Origin: Paenibacillus sp. FJAT-29882
Lineage (GTDB): Bacteria; Bacillota; Bacilli; Bacillales; DSM-1321
Length of the DNA stretch: 64,000 nucleotides
NCBI RefSeq assembly: GCF_001510645.1
Contig: NZ_LMVB01000002.1
Span: forward strand, 337,973 to 401,972
Reading direction: 5' to 3'
Under the pieces are notes generated by a model. The model was not told where the DNA came from, did not search any database, and was given only the letters and a program-made list of their open reading frames with translations. The stretch's first letter is position 1, and the number at the start of each line of letters is the position of its first letter. Position numbers and translations under genes: made by a program. This document shows, piece by piece, positions 8,076-16,597 of the stretch.

Positions 8076-9206
8076 ATGACCAGTTTAACCAATATTCCAG
8101 CAATACAACCGATTTCACCTGCCTATGATCCATGGGAAGCTTATATGGACGTTGAACAATATGGAAAAATGACGCTCACCAATATCGAGTTCACGACAAC
8201 GACACTATGCAATATGCGATGTGAACATTGTGCTGTTGGCTATACGCTTCAGCCGAAAGATCCGAACGCCCTTCCACTGGACCTCATTCTTCGTCGTCTT
8301 GACGAAATACCAACATTACGCTCACTTAGCATTACTGGCGGCGAACCGATGCTTTCCAGAAAGTCAGTGAAAAATCACGTGCTGCCACTGTTAAAATATG
8401 CACATGAACGCGGTGTACGAACGCAAATGAATTCGAATTTAACCCTTGACCTTGCTCGTTACGAAGAAATCATTCCTTACCTTGATGTGTTACATATTTC
8501 GCATAACTGGGGAACGACCGATGAATTCATTGATACTGGGTTCGCAATGATGGACAGAAAGCCAACTCGCGAGCAGCGTGCAAAGCTATTTGATAATATC
8601 ATTCTAAATTCACAGGCCTTGACGAAGGCTGGCGTCTTAGTCTCCGCGGAAACGATGCTGAATAAACGAACTCTTCCTCATCTAGAGCATATTCATAAGC
8701 AAATTGTTGAGGATATGGGCTGCCAGCGACATGAAATCCATCCGATGTATCCTAGCGATTTCGCTTCTGCGCTAGAGACATTGACCCTTGATCAAATGCG
8801 CGATGCGATTCATCAACTGCTCGATTTCCGGAATAAAGATGTCTGGATGTTGTTTGGCACCCTTCCTTTTTATTCATGTAGCAGTAACGAGGAAGATGTA
8901 AAACTTTTGAAACGCTTATATGATACGAAGAAAGTCACGGTCCGAAATGATCCAGATGGTCGCTCTCGCTTAAACGTGAATATTTTTACGGGGGATGTGA
9001 TTGTCACAGACTTTGGCGATGCTCCATCACTCGGCAATATTATCGATCAGCCGCTGTCACAATCGTATGAAACATGGATGAACTCCAAGCTTGCCGGAGA
9101 ATTGAACTGTCATTGTCCAGCAGTTAAGTGCTTGGGTCCAAACGTACTCGTTAAAAACGCTTATTATCCAAAACTGGACTTTCAAACAAGAAAGTCTTCG
9201 ATCTAA
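8076..9206 (+). CDS. yfkAB: Radical SAM/CxCxxxxC protein YfkAB
   Basis: 376 residues, close to the length of B. subtilis YfkAB. A radical-SAM CxxxCxxC cluster motif is seen as CNMRCEHC (about 46-53), followed by SITGGEPML (the GGE motif, about 88-96). The family's second signature, CxCxxxxC, is present as CHCPAVKC (about 346-353) and would bind a further iron-sulfur cluster. The ribosome site is GAAGGAG. It is a single-gene unit ending in a hairpin repeat. The reaction is not known; the family assignment is very strong because both cysteine motifs are intact. Confidence 0.93.
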   Translation: MTSLTNIPAIQPISPAYDPWEAYMDVEQYGKMTLTNIEFTTTTLCNMRCEHCAVGYTLQPKDPNALPLDLILRRLDEIPTLRSLSITGGEPMLSRKSVKNHVLPLLKYAHERGVRTQMNSNLTLDLARYEEIIPYLDVLHISHNWGTTDEFIDTGFAMMDRKPTREQRAKLFDNIILNSQALTKAGVLVSAETMLNKRTLPHLEHIHKQIVEDMGCQRHEIHPMYPSDFASALETLTLDQMRDAIHQLLDFRNKDVWMLFGTLPFYSCSSNEEDVKLLKRLYDTKKVTVRNDPDGRSRLNVNIFTGDVIVTDFGDAPSLGNIIDQPLSQSYETWMNSKLAGELNCHCPAVKCLGPNVLVKNAYYPKLDFQTRKSSI

Positions 9207-9216
9207 GAATAAGAGC

Positions 9217-9322
9217 GTGTCCTACAGGGCCTGACCTCACACTATTCCATCGTTTATGATGTCATTCACACGTCATTTAAATGATATATACAGTAGTGGG
9301 GGCAGGTCCTTTCGTTGGACAC
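9217..9322. repeat. Dispersed repeat family Q, copy 3
   Basis: Outer arms GTGTCC and GGACAC enclose GGCCTGACCTCACACT and GTGGGGGCAGGTCC, giving an extended hairpin between the convergent yfkAB and yfkD genes. The sequence has drifted from copy 2 but the pairing is kept. Confidence 0.75.
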
Positions 9323-9352
9323 TTTCTTTTGATTTAGGTTAGACCAGCCACA

Positions 9353-10219
9353 TTATCTTGGTTGCTCACTAGCCATAAAGTTAAAGGAAAGATGATCTTG
9401 AACCGGAATCCACGCACCAATTCCTTGGGATGTGATATTTTTGATTAGTAAGGATCGCTTACTTCCTTTTAAAATCACATACACCTCACCATACGTGACT
9501 TTTCCTTTTTCGTTAATGGCTGAAGCATATGCATTCAGGTAGCCTAGTCGTTTTGCCGGTATATTATAGACTTGATCTTTCTTTGTTGCTCCGCCAATAA
9601 TCGTTTCAAACGCTAACGGTAAATGGGTTTTTTCAGCCGCTTTAATCAGCATCATTTTTTGCACATCTGGTGAGGATGGAATTTTGGCAGTTAAGCCACC
9701 GCGTACGACTTTCTGCATCTCTTGAACATAATGAATGGGATGTGGTGTCAAATTGGCACGGTTATCAAAGAAATTCGTGTTAACTTTTTGATATTCCCAA
9801 TTCGGCGCTGTCTCACTTGATTGATAATTCAAAGCCCAATGCCCTAAATAAATCGTCGCTCTGTACCCAAATGAAAACGGTGCTTTGCCAACAGCTGATT
9901 CATTCAGCATATGAATGAGTTCAGGATTCTCAATTTTTATTTTTGATGTATCAATTAAGGATTGAGCGAATTCACTAGGTTGAAGATAAGGTAAGTCCTG
10001 AGTCGAATTCGGATACGTGTTTTCCTTTGCAATATTTAAAACAGATGGAGGAATGACAGTTTTACTTGCTTCGGGTACTTTCTCCTTTGATATTGGAGCA
10101 TTTCCCTTCTTCTCTACAGGCGTATTCTCCTTTTGTGTAGCAAAAGCTTCGTCTGAAAAATAAGGAAACCCTATCAGTAAACCACCAACAATCATCCATA
10201 CTCTAAGTCGCTTCATCAT
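9353..10219 (-). CDS. yfkD: YfkD-family secreted protein
   Basis: 288 residues with a signal peptide at about 1-27 (cleavage near AFA), a low-complexity Lys/Pro/Glu stretch to about 60, and a conserved mature domain that includes PSVLNIAKENTYPNS, PYLQPSE and GKAPFSFGYRATIYLGHWALNY. It matches the YfkD family of Bacilli in sequence style, slightly longer than the usual 260-odd residues because of the charged linker. It lies between yfkAB and chaA/yfkE exactly as in B. subtilis. The function is unknown; an extracytoplasmic location is supported by the signal peptide. Confidence 0.85.
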   Translation of the reverse strand: MMKRLRVWMIVGGLLIGFPYFSDEAFATQKENTPVEKKGNAPISKEKVPEASKTVIPPSVLNIAKENTYPNSTQDLPYLQPSEFAQSLIDTSKIKIENPELIHMLNESAVGKAPFSFGYRATIYLGHWALNYQSSETAPNWEYQKVNTNFFDNRANLTPHPIHYVQEMQKVVRGGLTAKIPSSPDVQKMMLIKAAEKTHLPLAFETIIGGATKKDQVYNIPAKRLGYLNAYASAINEKGKVTYGEVYVILKGSKRSLLIKNITSQGIGAWIPVQDHLSFNFMASEQPR

Positions 10220-10318
10220 GACGCACTCCTTTAAAAAAGGTTTTGTTACTATCGTTTGTCAGACATAGCGTTTATATGCAAGCGATGAATAAAAGATTTG
10301 TGTTTTTTATAGAGGTTA

Positions 10319-10495
10319 GGGGGACAGGGCTTCGTGATTTATTAATATAGACAATCTACTTTGCAGATATATTTCCTTTAAGGAAGCGCCTCAAAACCCA
10401 GCTCCGCATCGCCACCATTGTGATTAGGTGAAGGGAGCGTGCTACATGATTCATTCTTCATAGTAAATGGTAGCTTTAGCACCATTAAGATTTTG
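10319..10495 (+). repeat. Dispersed repeat family R, copy 1
   Basis: Contains GGGGACAGGGCTTCGTGA, then AGCTCCGCATCGCCACCATTG and an imperfect end GGTAGCTTTAGCACCATTA. Better-preserved copies at 25877-26060, 27484-27632 and 43243-43414 (inverted) share the GCTCCGCACCGCCACCATTG core and, except the copy at 27484-27632, the closing hairpin GGCGTTTTAACGCC. Confidence 0.75.
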
Positions 10496-10548
10496 TAAAA
10501 AAGATTGAGATTTTGTTGTTTTGTAACACAAATGTAAAATTCTGAATA

Positions 10549-10577
10549 TTTACAATTTTATTTATGTGGTATATAAT
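10549..10577 (+). promoter_or_regulatory. Sigma-A promoter of an orphan transcript
   Basis: TTTACA at 10549-10554, exactly 17 bases, then TATAAT at 10572-10577. It points into a region without a normal gene that ends in a clear terminator at 10802-10843. Confidence 0.75.
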
Positions 10578-10583
10578 AAGCTT

Positions 10584-10843
10584 ACATTCAAATAAAGGAG
10601 GGGAAATCGTTTAGTCAACATTACGTCAAGGAGGAATGCTTATAGAGACGATTCCATAACCTTTACTTTATTACACGATTATTTAACTAAAACGAAACAT
10701 AAAGGATGGTGGCTACTTCTAGAATTATTGGTTCCATGTCACATAAGGTTGCGTGAAGATAATTTTGGATGATTATATGTACTTACAAAATGTAATTGAA
10801 TAAAAATGGCTCTCCTAATCAAGATGAGGTGAGCCATTTTTTT
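10584..10843 (+). ncRNA. Orphan transcription unit, possible small RNA or decayed micro-ORF
   Basis: A consensus promoter (10549-10577) and a terminator (10802-10843) bracket about 260 bases. Two ribosome-site-like sequences occur (AAAGGAGGGG near 10594, AAGGAGG near 10628). The second precedes only an eight-codon reading frame MLIETIP. A longer open frame across 10612-10770 has no ATG, GTG or TTG start in a suitable place. It may be a regulatory RNA, a leader, or a damaged small gene; I cannot decide from sequence. Confidence 0.45.
10802..10843 (+). terminator. Terminator of the orphan transcript
   Basis: AAAAATGGCTC pairs with GAGCCATTTTTTT; the loop contains a smaller CTC/GAG stem. Confidence 0.85.
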
Positions 10844-10854
10844 GTTTACTTATC

Positions 10855-11042
10855 GTGCGCGTTCAAAAAGGAGGATAAAAAGAGCCGAGAAGTTCGAGGA
10901 GCGCATCTCGAGAGGACCGGACTTGCACAGGTTATGCTGACTTCTGTGTTACGCACAGGACGTGCGCGATTTTAATAGAAGGTCATTAATAAGCGACGAA
11001 GAAATTCGCAAGCTTTTTTACCGGACTTTTTGAACATCCTCT
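10855..11042 (+). repeat. Dispersed repeat family S, copy 1 (MITE-like)
   Basis: Begins GTGCGCGTTCAAAAAGGA and ends TTTTTGAACATCC, so the ends are inverted (GTTCAAAAA/TTTTTGAAC). The interior has GCCGAGAAGTTC, GGACCGGACTTGCACAGG, GCGCGATTTTAA and TTACCGGA. An inverted copy lies at 39319-39501. This copy abuts the chaA stop codon. Confidence 0.8.
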
Positions 11043-12106
11043 TACAATAAGTAAAACCCTATTCCCATGATCACATAGGCTGCCAAAAGGGTAAGGCCTT
11101 CAAACCAGTTTGTCTCACCATCATTTGAAATCATAATGATTAATAATACCGCTGTCACCATGGCGATTAGTTCAGGCAAAGTGAAGACCAGTGGCATAGA
11201 AATCGGGAAAAATAATGAAATGAGGACTAGTACAGGCGCTACGAACATAGCGACTTGTAACGTTGATCCAACAGCGATTTCTACCGCCACATCCATTTTA
11301 TTTTTATAAGCCATAAGGATCGCTGATGCATGTTCCGCTGCATTCCCGACGATTGCGACGATAATAACTCCGATAAATAGCTCTGACCAGCCGAATGTTT
11401 CGCCGACAACACTGAACGTATGAACCAATTTTTCAGAAACATAGGCCACCACGAGCGTTGCCCCAAAAAGCACCGCAATCGCCTTTTTCTTACTCCATTC
11501 TGGTACTTCCTCTTCATGTTCGATCTGTTTTGTTTTTTCAGTAGGCTGGTACACGCCCCGATGCGTGACAAGTTTAAAGAACAGCGCAGCAAGATACAGG
11601 ATGATTAATATAATGGAAATCCCTACACTTAATGACATCGTCCGGCTCTCACTCATATTTTGCGTAAACACTTCTGGAATCACAAAGGCCAAGCCGATCG
11701 CAAAAATTAATAATCCAGCATTATGCCTTGCATCAAATACATTGAATGTTTGTCGCTTATATTTCGTTCCACCTACAAAAAAGGAAAGACCTGCGACCAA
11801 TAATAAATTTCCTAGTACGGAACCCGTCAACGATGCAAGTACAACTCCAAGCAATCCAGCTTTCAAAGAAAAGATGGAGATAATTAATTCAACGGCGTTG
11901 CCAAATGTTGCATTCAATAAACCGCCGATTCTCGGTCCCATTACAATCGCAAGGCTCTCCGTCGCTCGGCCCATAAAGCTTGCAAGTGCAATAATCGTCA
12001 GACAGTATACAATGAACATTAAGATCGTTGACCAGTGCAGAATGGAGCCGATGATCGACAGCGGGACACCGGCAACTAAAAGCACGAAAAATATTTTATT
12101 ACCCAT
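11042..12106 (-). CDS. chaA: Ca2+/H+ antiporter (CaCA superfamily, YfkE/ChaA)
   Basis: 354 residues with about 11 membrane segments, the length of B. subtilis YfkE. Both inverted alpha-repeats of the CAX exchanger are visible: GNAVELIISIFSLKAG (about 68-83) and GNAAEHASAILMAYK (about 254-268). These carry the conserved Asn and Glu residues that coordinate calcium. A charged cytosolic loop (EKTKQIEHEEEVPEW, near 190-205) separates the halves. It exports calcium in exchange for protons. The position after yfkD matches B. subtilis; the transcript appears to be monocistronic, and a MITE-like repeat follows the stop codon immediately. Confidence 0.92.
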   Translation of the reverse strand: MGNKIFFVLLVAGVPLSIIGSILHWSTILMFIVYCLTIIALASFMGRATESLAIVMGPRIGGLLNATFGNAVELIISIFSLKAGLLGVVLASLTGSVLGNLLLVAGLSFFVGGTKYKRQTFNVFDARHNAGLLIFAIGLAFVIPEVFTQNMSESRTMSLSVGISIILIILYLAALFFKLVTHRGVYQPTEKTKQIEHEEEVPEWSKKKAIAVLFGATLVVAYVSEKLVHTFSVVGETFGWSELFIGVIIVAIVGNAAEHASAILMAYKNKMDVAVEIAVGSTLQVAMFVAPVLVLISLFFPISMPLVFTLPELIAMVTAVLLIIMISNDGETNWFEGLTLLAAYVIMGIGFYLL

Positions 12107-12253
12107 ATCATTTCCCCCTCCATTCCTCTATACTATCTCCTGCTTTTCCCATTCTATTAGTTCAATAAACAATTGATGCGGGATTTTTTAAGCTTGTACA
12201 CTAGATGAATTACCATGTCAGATCAAGTGAAGATACCTGAAAATAAGAGGCTT

Positions 12254-12384
12254 GATAAAGTGAAACTTCCCTCAGTGTGGGTTAGTTGAACCAATTGGGG
12301 ATTTACAGGCTGTTTATCCCCCACCTATTTATTTCTTGATTCTCTCGCAAAAATTAAGGTGGGGGTATTACAGCCTGTTAAACC
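12254..12384 (+). repeat. Dispersed repeat family P, copy 2
   Basis: GATAAAGTGAAACTTCC, TTAGTTGAACCAATTGGGG, CCCCCACC and GGTGGGGG occur in the same order as copy 1. The first small hairpin is shortened. Confidence 0.75.
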
Positions 12385-12444
12385 ATTTGCAAGCACAGTA
12401 TCTAAAATGGCTTTTTCAATTTGGACTCTCAAATAAACCCCATG

Positions 12445-12479
12445 AAAAAAGGCTCGGACACGATGTCCAAGCCTTTTTT
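12445..12479. terminator. Bidirectional terminator
   Basis: AAAAAAGGCT-C-GGACA pairs with TGTCC-A-AGCCTTTTTT around the loop CGA. It ends the leftward yfkH transcript. Confidence 0.88.
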
Positions 12480-12484
12480 GTTAA

Positions 12485-12589
12485 CTAATGATACCCATTT
12501 TGCCCATTTGCAGAACCAGATGTTTTTTGCTTCGGTTTATTTTTTCCTTTTTGCTTCGTACTACCGTCTTTTTGCTGACCTTTTGGCAC
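12485..12589 (-). CDS. Possible 34-residue basic peptide
   Basis: A reading frame starts at GTG 12587-12589 with AGGGGGC about eight bases upstream, and stops just before a strong terminator. The peptide begins VPKGQQKDGSTKQKGKNKP; it is very rich in Lys, Gln and Gly and ends QNGYH. The composition resembles minor small acid-soluble spore proteins, but no specific family is recognised. It could instead be read-through 3' sequence of the yfkH transcript. Confidence 0.4.
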   Translation of the reverse strand: MPKGQQKDGSTKQKGKNKPKQKTSGSANGQNGYH

Positions 12590-12687
12590 ACAAACGCCCC
12601 CTGCTCTGTTTTACTGAAGCCAATAACTACTTCAGTTATAGTATGGCCTCATTCAGCCGCTTCATGAAGGTAATTTTCGGAAGGCTA

Positions 12688-13506
12688 TTAACATGTTGGA
12701 TGTTTCTGTTCACTTGATAGAGCATTGATTTCACCACCGATGATAATGATGATACCGGTCAGATAGAACCAAATCATGAGTACGATAATGCCACCAAGAC
12801 TTCCATATGTAGTCGTGTACCCTCCGAAATGATCCACATAATAAGAAAACGCAAGCGACACGATAATCCAACCCGCTGTTGCAAAAAAAGCCCCTGGGAC
12901 AACATGTAGGCATTTCTGCTTTTTATTCGGCGCAAGCCAATACAACATAATAAACACAATGACAAGCACAATTCCGCTGACAAGCCATCGCAATGCATTC
13001 CAGATTTGCAGAAACTCATCTGATAATCCGAATGAAGAAAATAAAAACACACCAAGTTGCCTGCCGAATACTGGTAATACGAGAGCAATCACAAAGACAA
13101 ATATCATAGCCAATGTAAGGAGGATTGACATCCCTCTGGCTACAAAAAAGTTTCTCGTTTCTTCGACATTATAAGATCGGTTAAATGCACGAACAATGGC
13201 ATTTAACCCATTCGAAGCTGACCAAATGGTCGCAATGATTCCAAACGATAACAGTTTCGTATTGGCTTGCATCACTTGATTTATATTTTGCTCAATAAGT
13301 GCCATTGAGCTAGCTGGGGCAAAGTTACGAAATAGCATTAATAAATCCGCTTCGGAAATAGGGAGATACGGCAGTAAGCTAATGAGAACGAGTAGTAGTG
13401 GAAAGAGGGAAAGCAAGAAAAAATAAGCCAGCTGTGCAGCCAGTCCTCCTACATCGTCCTGATCCATCCTTTTGATCATCTTTTTAACATACGCAATTCC
13501 CTTCAT
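12688..13506 (-). CDS. yfkH: YihY/BrkB-family membrane protein YfkH
   Basis: 272 residues with about six membrane segments. Family landmarks are present: GLAAQLAYFFLLSLFPLLL (about 21-39), WSASNGLNAIVRAFNRSYNVEETRNF (about 95-120), LAPNKKQKCLHVVPGAFFATAGW (about 190-212) and YGSLGGIIVLMIWFYLTGIIIIIGGEINA near the C-terminus. The family was once called ribonuclease BN, a name now considered wrong; its transport substrate is not established. The neighbour upstream is a YtxH-like gene, as in the B. subtilis yfkH-yfkI pair. A second member of this family lies at 19134-20009 with recognisably the same motifs. Confidence 0.88.
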   Translation of the reverse strand: MKGIAYVKKMIKRMDQDDVGGLAAQLAYFFLLSLFPLLLVLISLLPYLPISEADLLMLFRNFAPASSMALIEQNINQVMQANTKLLSFGIIATIWSASNGLNAIVRAFNRSYNVEETRNFFVARGMSILLTLAMIFVFVIALVLPVFGRQLGVFLFSSFGLSDEFLQIWNALRWLVSGIVLVIVFIMLYWLAPNKKQKCLHVVPGAFFATAGWIIVSLAFSYYVDHFGGYTTTYGSLGGIIVLMIWFYLTGIIIIIGGEINALSSEQKHPTC

Positions 13507-13580
13507 TTTTCCACCCCAAACTCGGTTACTTGGCCCAATAATATATCTTATCCGCCTTCGTTATGGTTTTTTTAAAAATA

Positions 13581-13967
13581 TCACACAGTATGCAGCTTCA
13601 AATCGTCAGATTCTTCATTCCTATTGTTCTTAATTTCAGCCGTAATCGCGTCTTTCGTTTCAATGACTGCATGTGCCAATTGTGGTGGAATTTCTTTCAA
13701 TTCTTCCACCTTTTGTGAAATGTACACAGCATCATCCGTGATTTTTTCAATGGTCATGCGAATTTGTTCCGTTGTGTCACATACTTTTGTTAGGCTTAAG
13801 CTCGGATTTTTCACAAAGGCCCTCATTTCTTGAATGCATCCTTTTCCAGAACTGATTACTGAGGTTCTCGTTGTTTTATCAAATAAACTGATCACTGCTC
13901 CAGCTGCTGCTCCGATTAAAATCGACTTCAAGAAGATACTTTTTTTCACCCCATATTTTTCATTCAT
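13581..13967 (-). CDS. YtxH-like general stress protein (YfkI position)
   Basis: 128 residues. After a short basic start comes one glycine/alanine-rich membrane segment (SILIGAAAGAVISLF, about 15-29), then a long helical, charged region with IRMTIEKITDDAVYISQKVEELKE. This one-anchor-plus-helix layout is that of YtxH-domain proteins, often stress-induced in Bacillus. It is upstream of yfkH on the same strand, 74 bases apart, and likely co-transcribed. The molecular role is unknown. Confidence 0.72.
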   Translation of the reverse strand: MNEKYGVKKSIFLKSILIGAAAGAVISLFDKTTRTSVISSGKGCIQEMRAFVKNPSLSLTKVCDTTEQIRMTIEKITDDAVYISQKVEELKEIPPQLAHAVIETKDAITAEIKNNRNEESDDLKLHTV

Positions 13968-14188
13968 AATTTTTCTCTCCCCTCATATTTTATATATGTG
14001 TGTATGTAATTCTTCATTTTATCCTGTTATCCCATCATATACCAATTCGTGATTCTTTGTAAAAAATCTCTCATTATTTTTTCCATTAACAAGCATTTCC
14101 ATCCATTGAAACACCTGTACTTTTCATTGACTTATCATCACAATAATGACAAGATTAACTAAATGAATGGAACGAAAGGAATGATATC

Positions 14189-14410
14189 ATGGATGTGTCA
14201 CACAACACAGCAGAAACAGCTGATTACATGGTTGAAAAGATAAAAGAAAAGTTGAGAATGATGAATATCGGAGCTGTAAAATCCACACATTTCAATGCAG
14301 AAATGTATGAGGAACTCCGAGACATTTACGAAATGGTGATGCGCAAATCCAAATTCAGCCCAAGTGAAATGCAAGCTATTGTTGAAGAACTAGGCAAATT
14401 ACGCAACTAA
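14189..14410 (+). CDS. yfkK: DUF1128 protein YfkK
   Basis: 73 residues, starting after GAAAGGAATG. The sequence [22 protein letters not shown] followed by [29 protein letters not shown] is the whole DUF1128 domain, the same size as B. subtilis YfkK. It is predicted all-helical and cytosolic. It is a single-gene unit, closed by a strong terminator ten bases after the stop. The function is unknown. Confidence 0.88.
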   Translation: MDVSHNTAETADYMVEKIKEKLRMMNIGAVKSTHFNAEMYEELRDIYEMVMRKSKFSPSEMQAIVEELGKLRN

Positions 14411-14420
14411 ACCTAGGTTG

Positions 14421-14453
14421 CCCCAAAAGCTCGAATTGCTTTTGGGGTTTTTA
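14421..14453 (+). terminator. Terminator of yfkK
   Basis: CCCCAAAAGC, a seven-base loop, GCTTTTGGGG, then TTTTT. Confidence 0.92.
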
Positions 14454-14485
14454 TATTTCACATGAAAGAGGGGAAAAAAAAAGAA

Positions 14486-14674
14486 ATGATGATTGTAAGT
14501 TTTCTTTTAATCGGTTGGATATTAAATTGGTTTAAGTTTAATAAGTTGTTTATTCAGGCATTCAAAGAGCTGTTTAACAAGGAAATCACCATTGCAAGTT
14601 ATTATTTTATATTTTTTTGTGTTGGTACAATTGGCGACTTGATTTTATTTTTTAATGGAACATATAAAGTTTGA
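14486..14674 (+). CDS. Small hydrophobic protein, two membrane segments
   Basis: 62 residues from ATG 14486, with AGAGGGG 12 bases upstream; an earlier in-frame ATG at 14462 would add eight charged residues but has no ribosome site. Two hydrophobic segments (about 1-18 and 34-54) flank a short basic loop KFNKLFIQAFKELFNKE. Base composition is more AT-rich than its neighbours. No family is recognised. It may be a genuine small membrane protein or a chance frame; the ribosome site tilts it toward real. Confidence 0.45.
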   Translation: MMIVSFLLIGWILNWFKFNKLFIQAFKELFNKEITIASYYFIFFCVGTIGDLILFFNGTYKV

Positions 14675-14800
14675 TTATACAAATCGTTTATTCAACTAAT
14701 GAGGAACTTTAGTTGAAGATGTATGAGGGACCATATACCTACAGTTCCCCATTCAATTTGATTCAAAATCAACAATACTGTTTAACATAGCTTCGAAAAA

Positions 14801-14832
14801 AAAGCCGGCTCACACAAAATGAGCCGGCTTTC
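14801..14832. terminator. Terminator of map
   Basis: AAAGCCGGCTCA and TGAGCCGGCTTT pair around CACAAAA, with an A-run on the left that is a T-run in the direction of map. Confidence 0.92.
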
Positions 14833-14839
14833 CATCTAT

Positions 14840-15595
14840 TTATTGCTTCGTTAAGATCAATGCGCCATCCTTCGTAATCGCAATAGTATGCTCGTACTGT
14901 GCGGAATATTCCCCATCAGCCGTTGATGCTGTCCAGCCATTTGGATCACGTACTGCTTTATATGTACCGACATTTACCATCGGTTCGATCGTGAATACCA
15001 TGCCTTCCTTTAAGCGCGGTCCTTTATGCGGCAATCCGTAATGCGGGACTTCAGGGCTTTCGTGAATGACATTCCCAATTCCATGACCGATGAAATCACG
15101 GACAACTGAGAAGCCTTCACCCTCCACATAAGACTGAATCGCGTGACCAATATCTCCAATCCGATTGCCTGGTACACATACTTCAATCGCCCGATATAAG
15201 GATTCTTCGGTTACTTCAAGGAGGCGTTCTGTCACCTTGGATACGTTTCCTACTTTGTAGGTCCACGCTGAATCAGAAAGTGCTCCATTGTAATTAACAA
15301 CCATGTCAATGGTAACAATATCTCCATTCTTCAATGGCGTTTTCCGAGGGTATCCATGGCAGATTTCTTCATTTATACTTGCGCAAGTGGCATATTGATA
15401 CCCTTTATAGCCCTTCTGCTCCGGTTTTGCTCCATGCTTTTTTAAAAAGCTCTCAACGAATTCTTCTATTTCCCAAGTAGTTACGCCTGGCTTAATGAGC
15501 TTGGAAATTTCAAGGTGGCATGCGGCCAGAATCTTTCCTGACTCATGCATCGCCTGAATTTCTCGTTCCGATTTCAATACAATCACTCTGGACAC
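14840..15595 (-). CDS. map: Methionine aminopeptidase type I
   Basis: 251 residues, the length of B. subtilis MapB (YflG). It removes the initiator methionine from new proteins. Five metal ligands are present: Asp in TIDMV (about 95) and in LSDSAW (about 106), His in IGHGIG (about 170), Glu in TIEPM (about 203) and Glu in QYEHT (about 234). The substrate-site His is in ICHGYP (about 78). There is no N-terminal zinc-finger extension beyond the bacterial form. Monocistronic, with its own terminator. This is probably a second, stand-alone map gene of the MapB type rather than the one in the ribosomal protein cluster. Confidence 0.94.
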   Translation of the reverse strand: MSRVIVLKSEREIQAMHESGKILAACHLEISKLIKPGVTTWEIEEFVESFLKKHGAKPEQKGYKGYQYATCASINEEICHGYPRKTPLKNGDIVTIDMVVNYNGALSDSAWTYKVGNVSKVTERLLEVTEESLYRAIEVCVPGNRIGDIGHAIQSYVEGEGFSVVRDFIGHGIGNVIHESPEVPHYGLPHKGPRLKEGMVFTIEPMVNVGTYKAVRDPNGWTASTADGEYSAQYEHTIAITKDGALILTKQ

Positions 15596-15835
15596 TTCCT
15601 TTTAAAATAACGTTTATCTCTATTCTACTGCAAAAAAGCTAAGATATGAACAACAATGCACGATTCTTCCAAGACAAAAAGTATATCGCATACAGGTCTG
15701 ATTCTACAAACAATACACCGTTTCTAGTAAGCAGCCCCTTCGTTTAAACAGTATCTTAATAGTAACAATGAAGAACCTGGTTTCTATAAACAGCAAGTAT
15801 TTCCATGCCATTTAAAGTAACCAAGTTCATTTTGC

Positions 15836-16597
15836 TCATTGTTTTATAGTGTTCCGTGGCACAATAAGAATTTCCACACGCCGATTCTTCGCCCGCCCTG
15901 CTTCTGTTTCATTAGTAGCAACTGGCATGAACTCTCCATGTCCTTTAGCACTAAACCATTTAGGATTCAGGCCATTATTTTCTAGCAGTATTTTCATAAA
16001 GTTCACTGAACGCATCACACTTAAATCCCAGTTCGAATCATATCTAGCATTTTGAATCGGTACATTATCGGTATGCCCACTGATTACGATACTACGGGGT
16101 GGATCCATGACGAGCAGTTCAGAAATCTCCCGCGCAATCCCCTGATTTTCCGTTCTTATCTCGGCACTGCCTGAATCGAATAATACATTATCCCGAATGG
16201 TAAGGAGCAAGCCACCGCTCGTTAATGAGGTGCCTAATTTGTCATTTAATTGATTGTTCTTGATAAATACATTTACTTTTTCTTGGATTTCTGAGAGCTC
16301 CTTTTGTTCGACTTGACCAAGATTGCCTTGCTCATTCTTTCCAGCACCATCTTCTGAAGGATCTTTCTTGTCTGGTGAGTCCGGAACAGGAGAAGGATAA
16401 TCCATGACTCCCGCTCCTCCTGTGAAGATTTGATTGAACACGCCTGAAAGCTGTTGGAATTTATTCGCATCCACCGAACTCGAAGAAAATAGCACGATGA
16501 ATAATGCCAAAAGCAAGGTCATAATATCCGCATAAGGAACAAGCCATGATTCATCCACATGCTCTTCCTTACGATTTTTCCTTCTCTTCCTAGCCAT
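15836..16597 (-). CDS. motB: Flagellar stator protein MotB
   Basis: 253 residues. A basic N-terminus leads to the segment WLVPYADIMTLLLALFIVLFSSSS (about 19-42), whose Asp (about 24) is the proton-binding residue. A plug and linker with a Pro/Asp/Lys-rich stretch (about 65-95) follows, and then an OmpA-like peptidoglycan-binding domain (about 115-250) with ISGHTDNVPI and NRRVEIL. Similarity to B. subtilis MotB is extensive, so a proton-driven stator is likely. It overlaps the motA stop by eight bases and is translationally coupled to it. Confidence 0.95.
   Translation of the reverse strand: MARKRRKNRKEEHVDESWLVPYADIMTLLLALFIVLFSSSSVDANKFQQLSGVFNQIFTGGAGVMDYPSPVPDSPDKKDPSEDGAGKNEQGNLGQVEQKELSEIQEKVNVFIKNNQLNDKLGTSLTSGGLLLTIRDNVLFDSGSAEIRTENQGIAREISELLVMDPPRSIVISGHTDNVPIQNARYDSNWDLSVMRSVNFMKILLENNGLNPKWFSAKGHGEFMPVATNETEAGRAKNRRVEILIVPRNTIKQ

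Noticed and set aside
12421..12717. 98-codon plus-strand ORF
   Set aside because: Crosses a strong terminator, antisense to the end of yfkH, no ribosome site.
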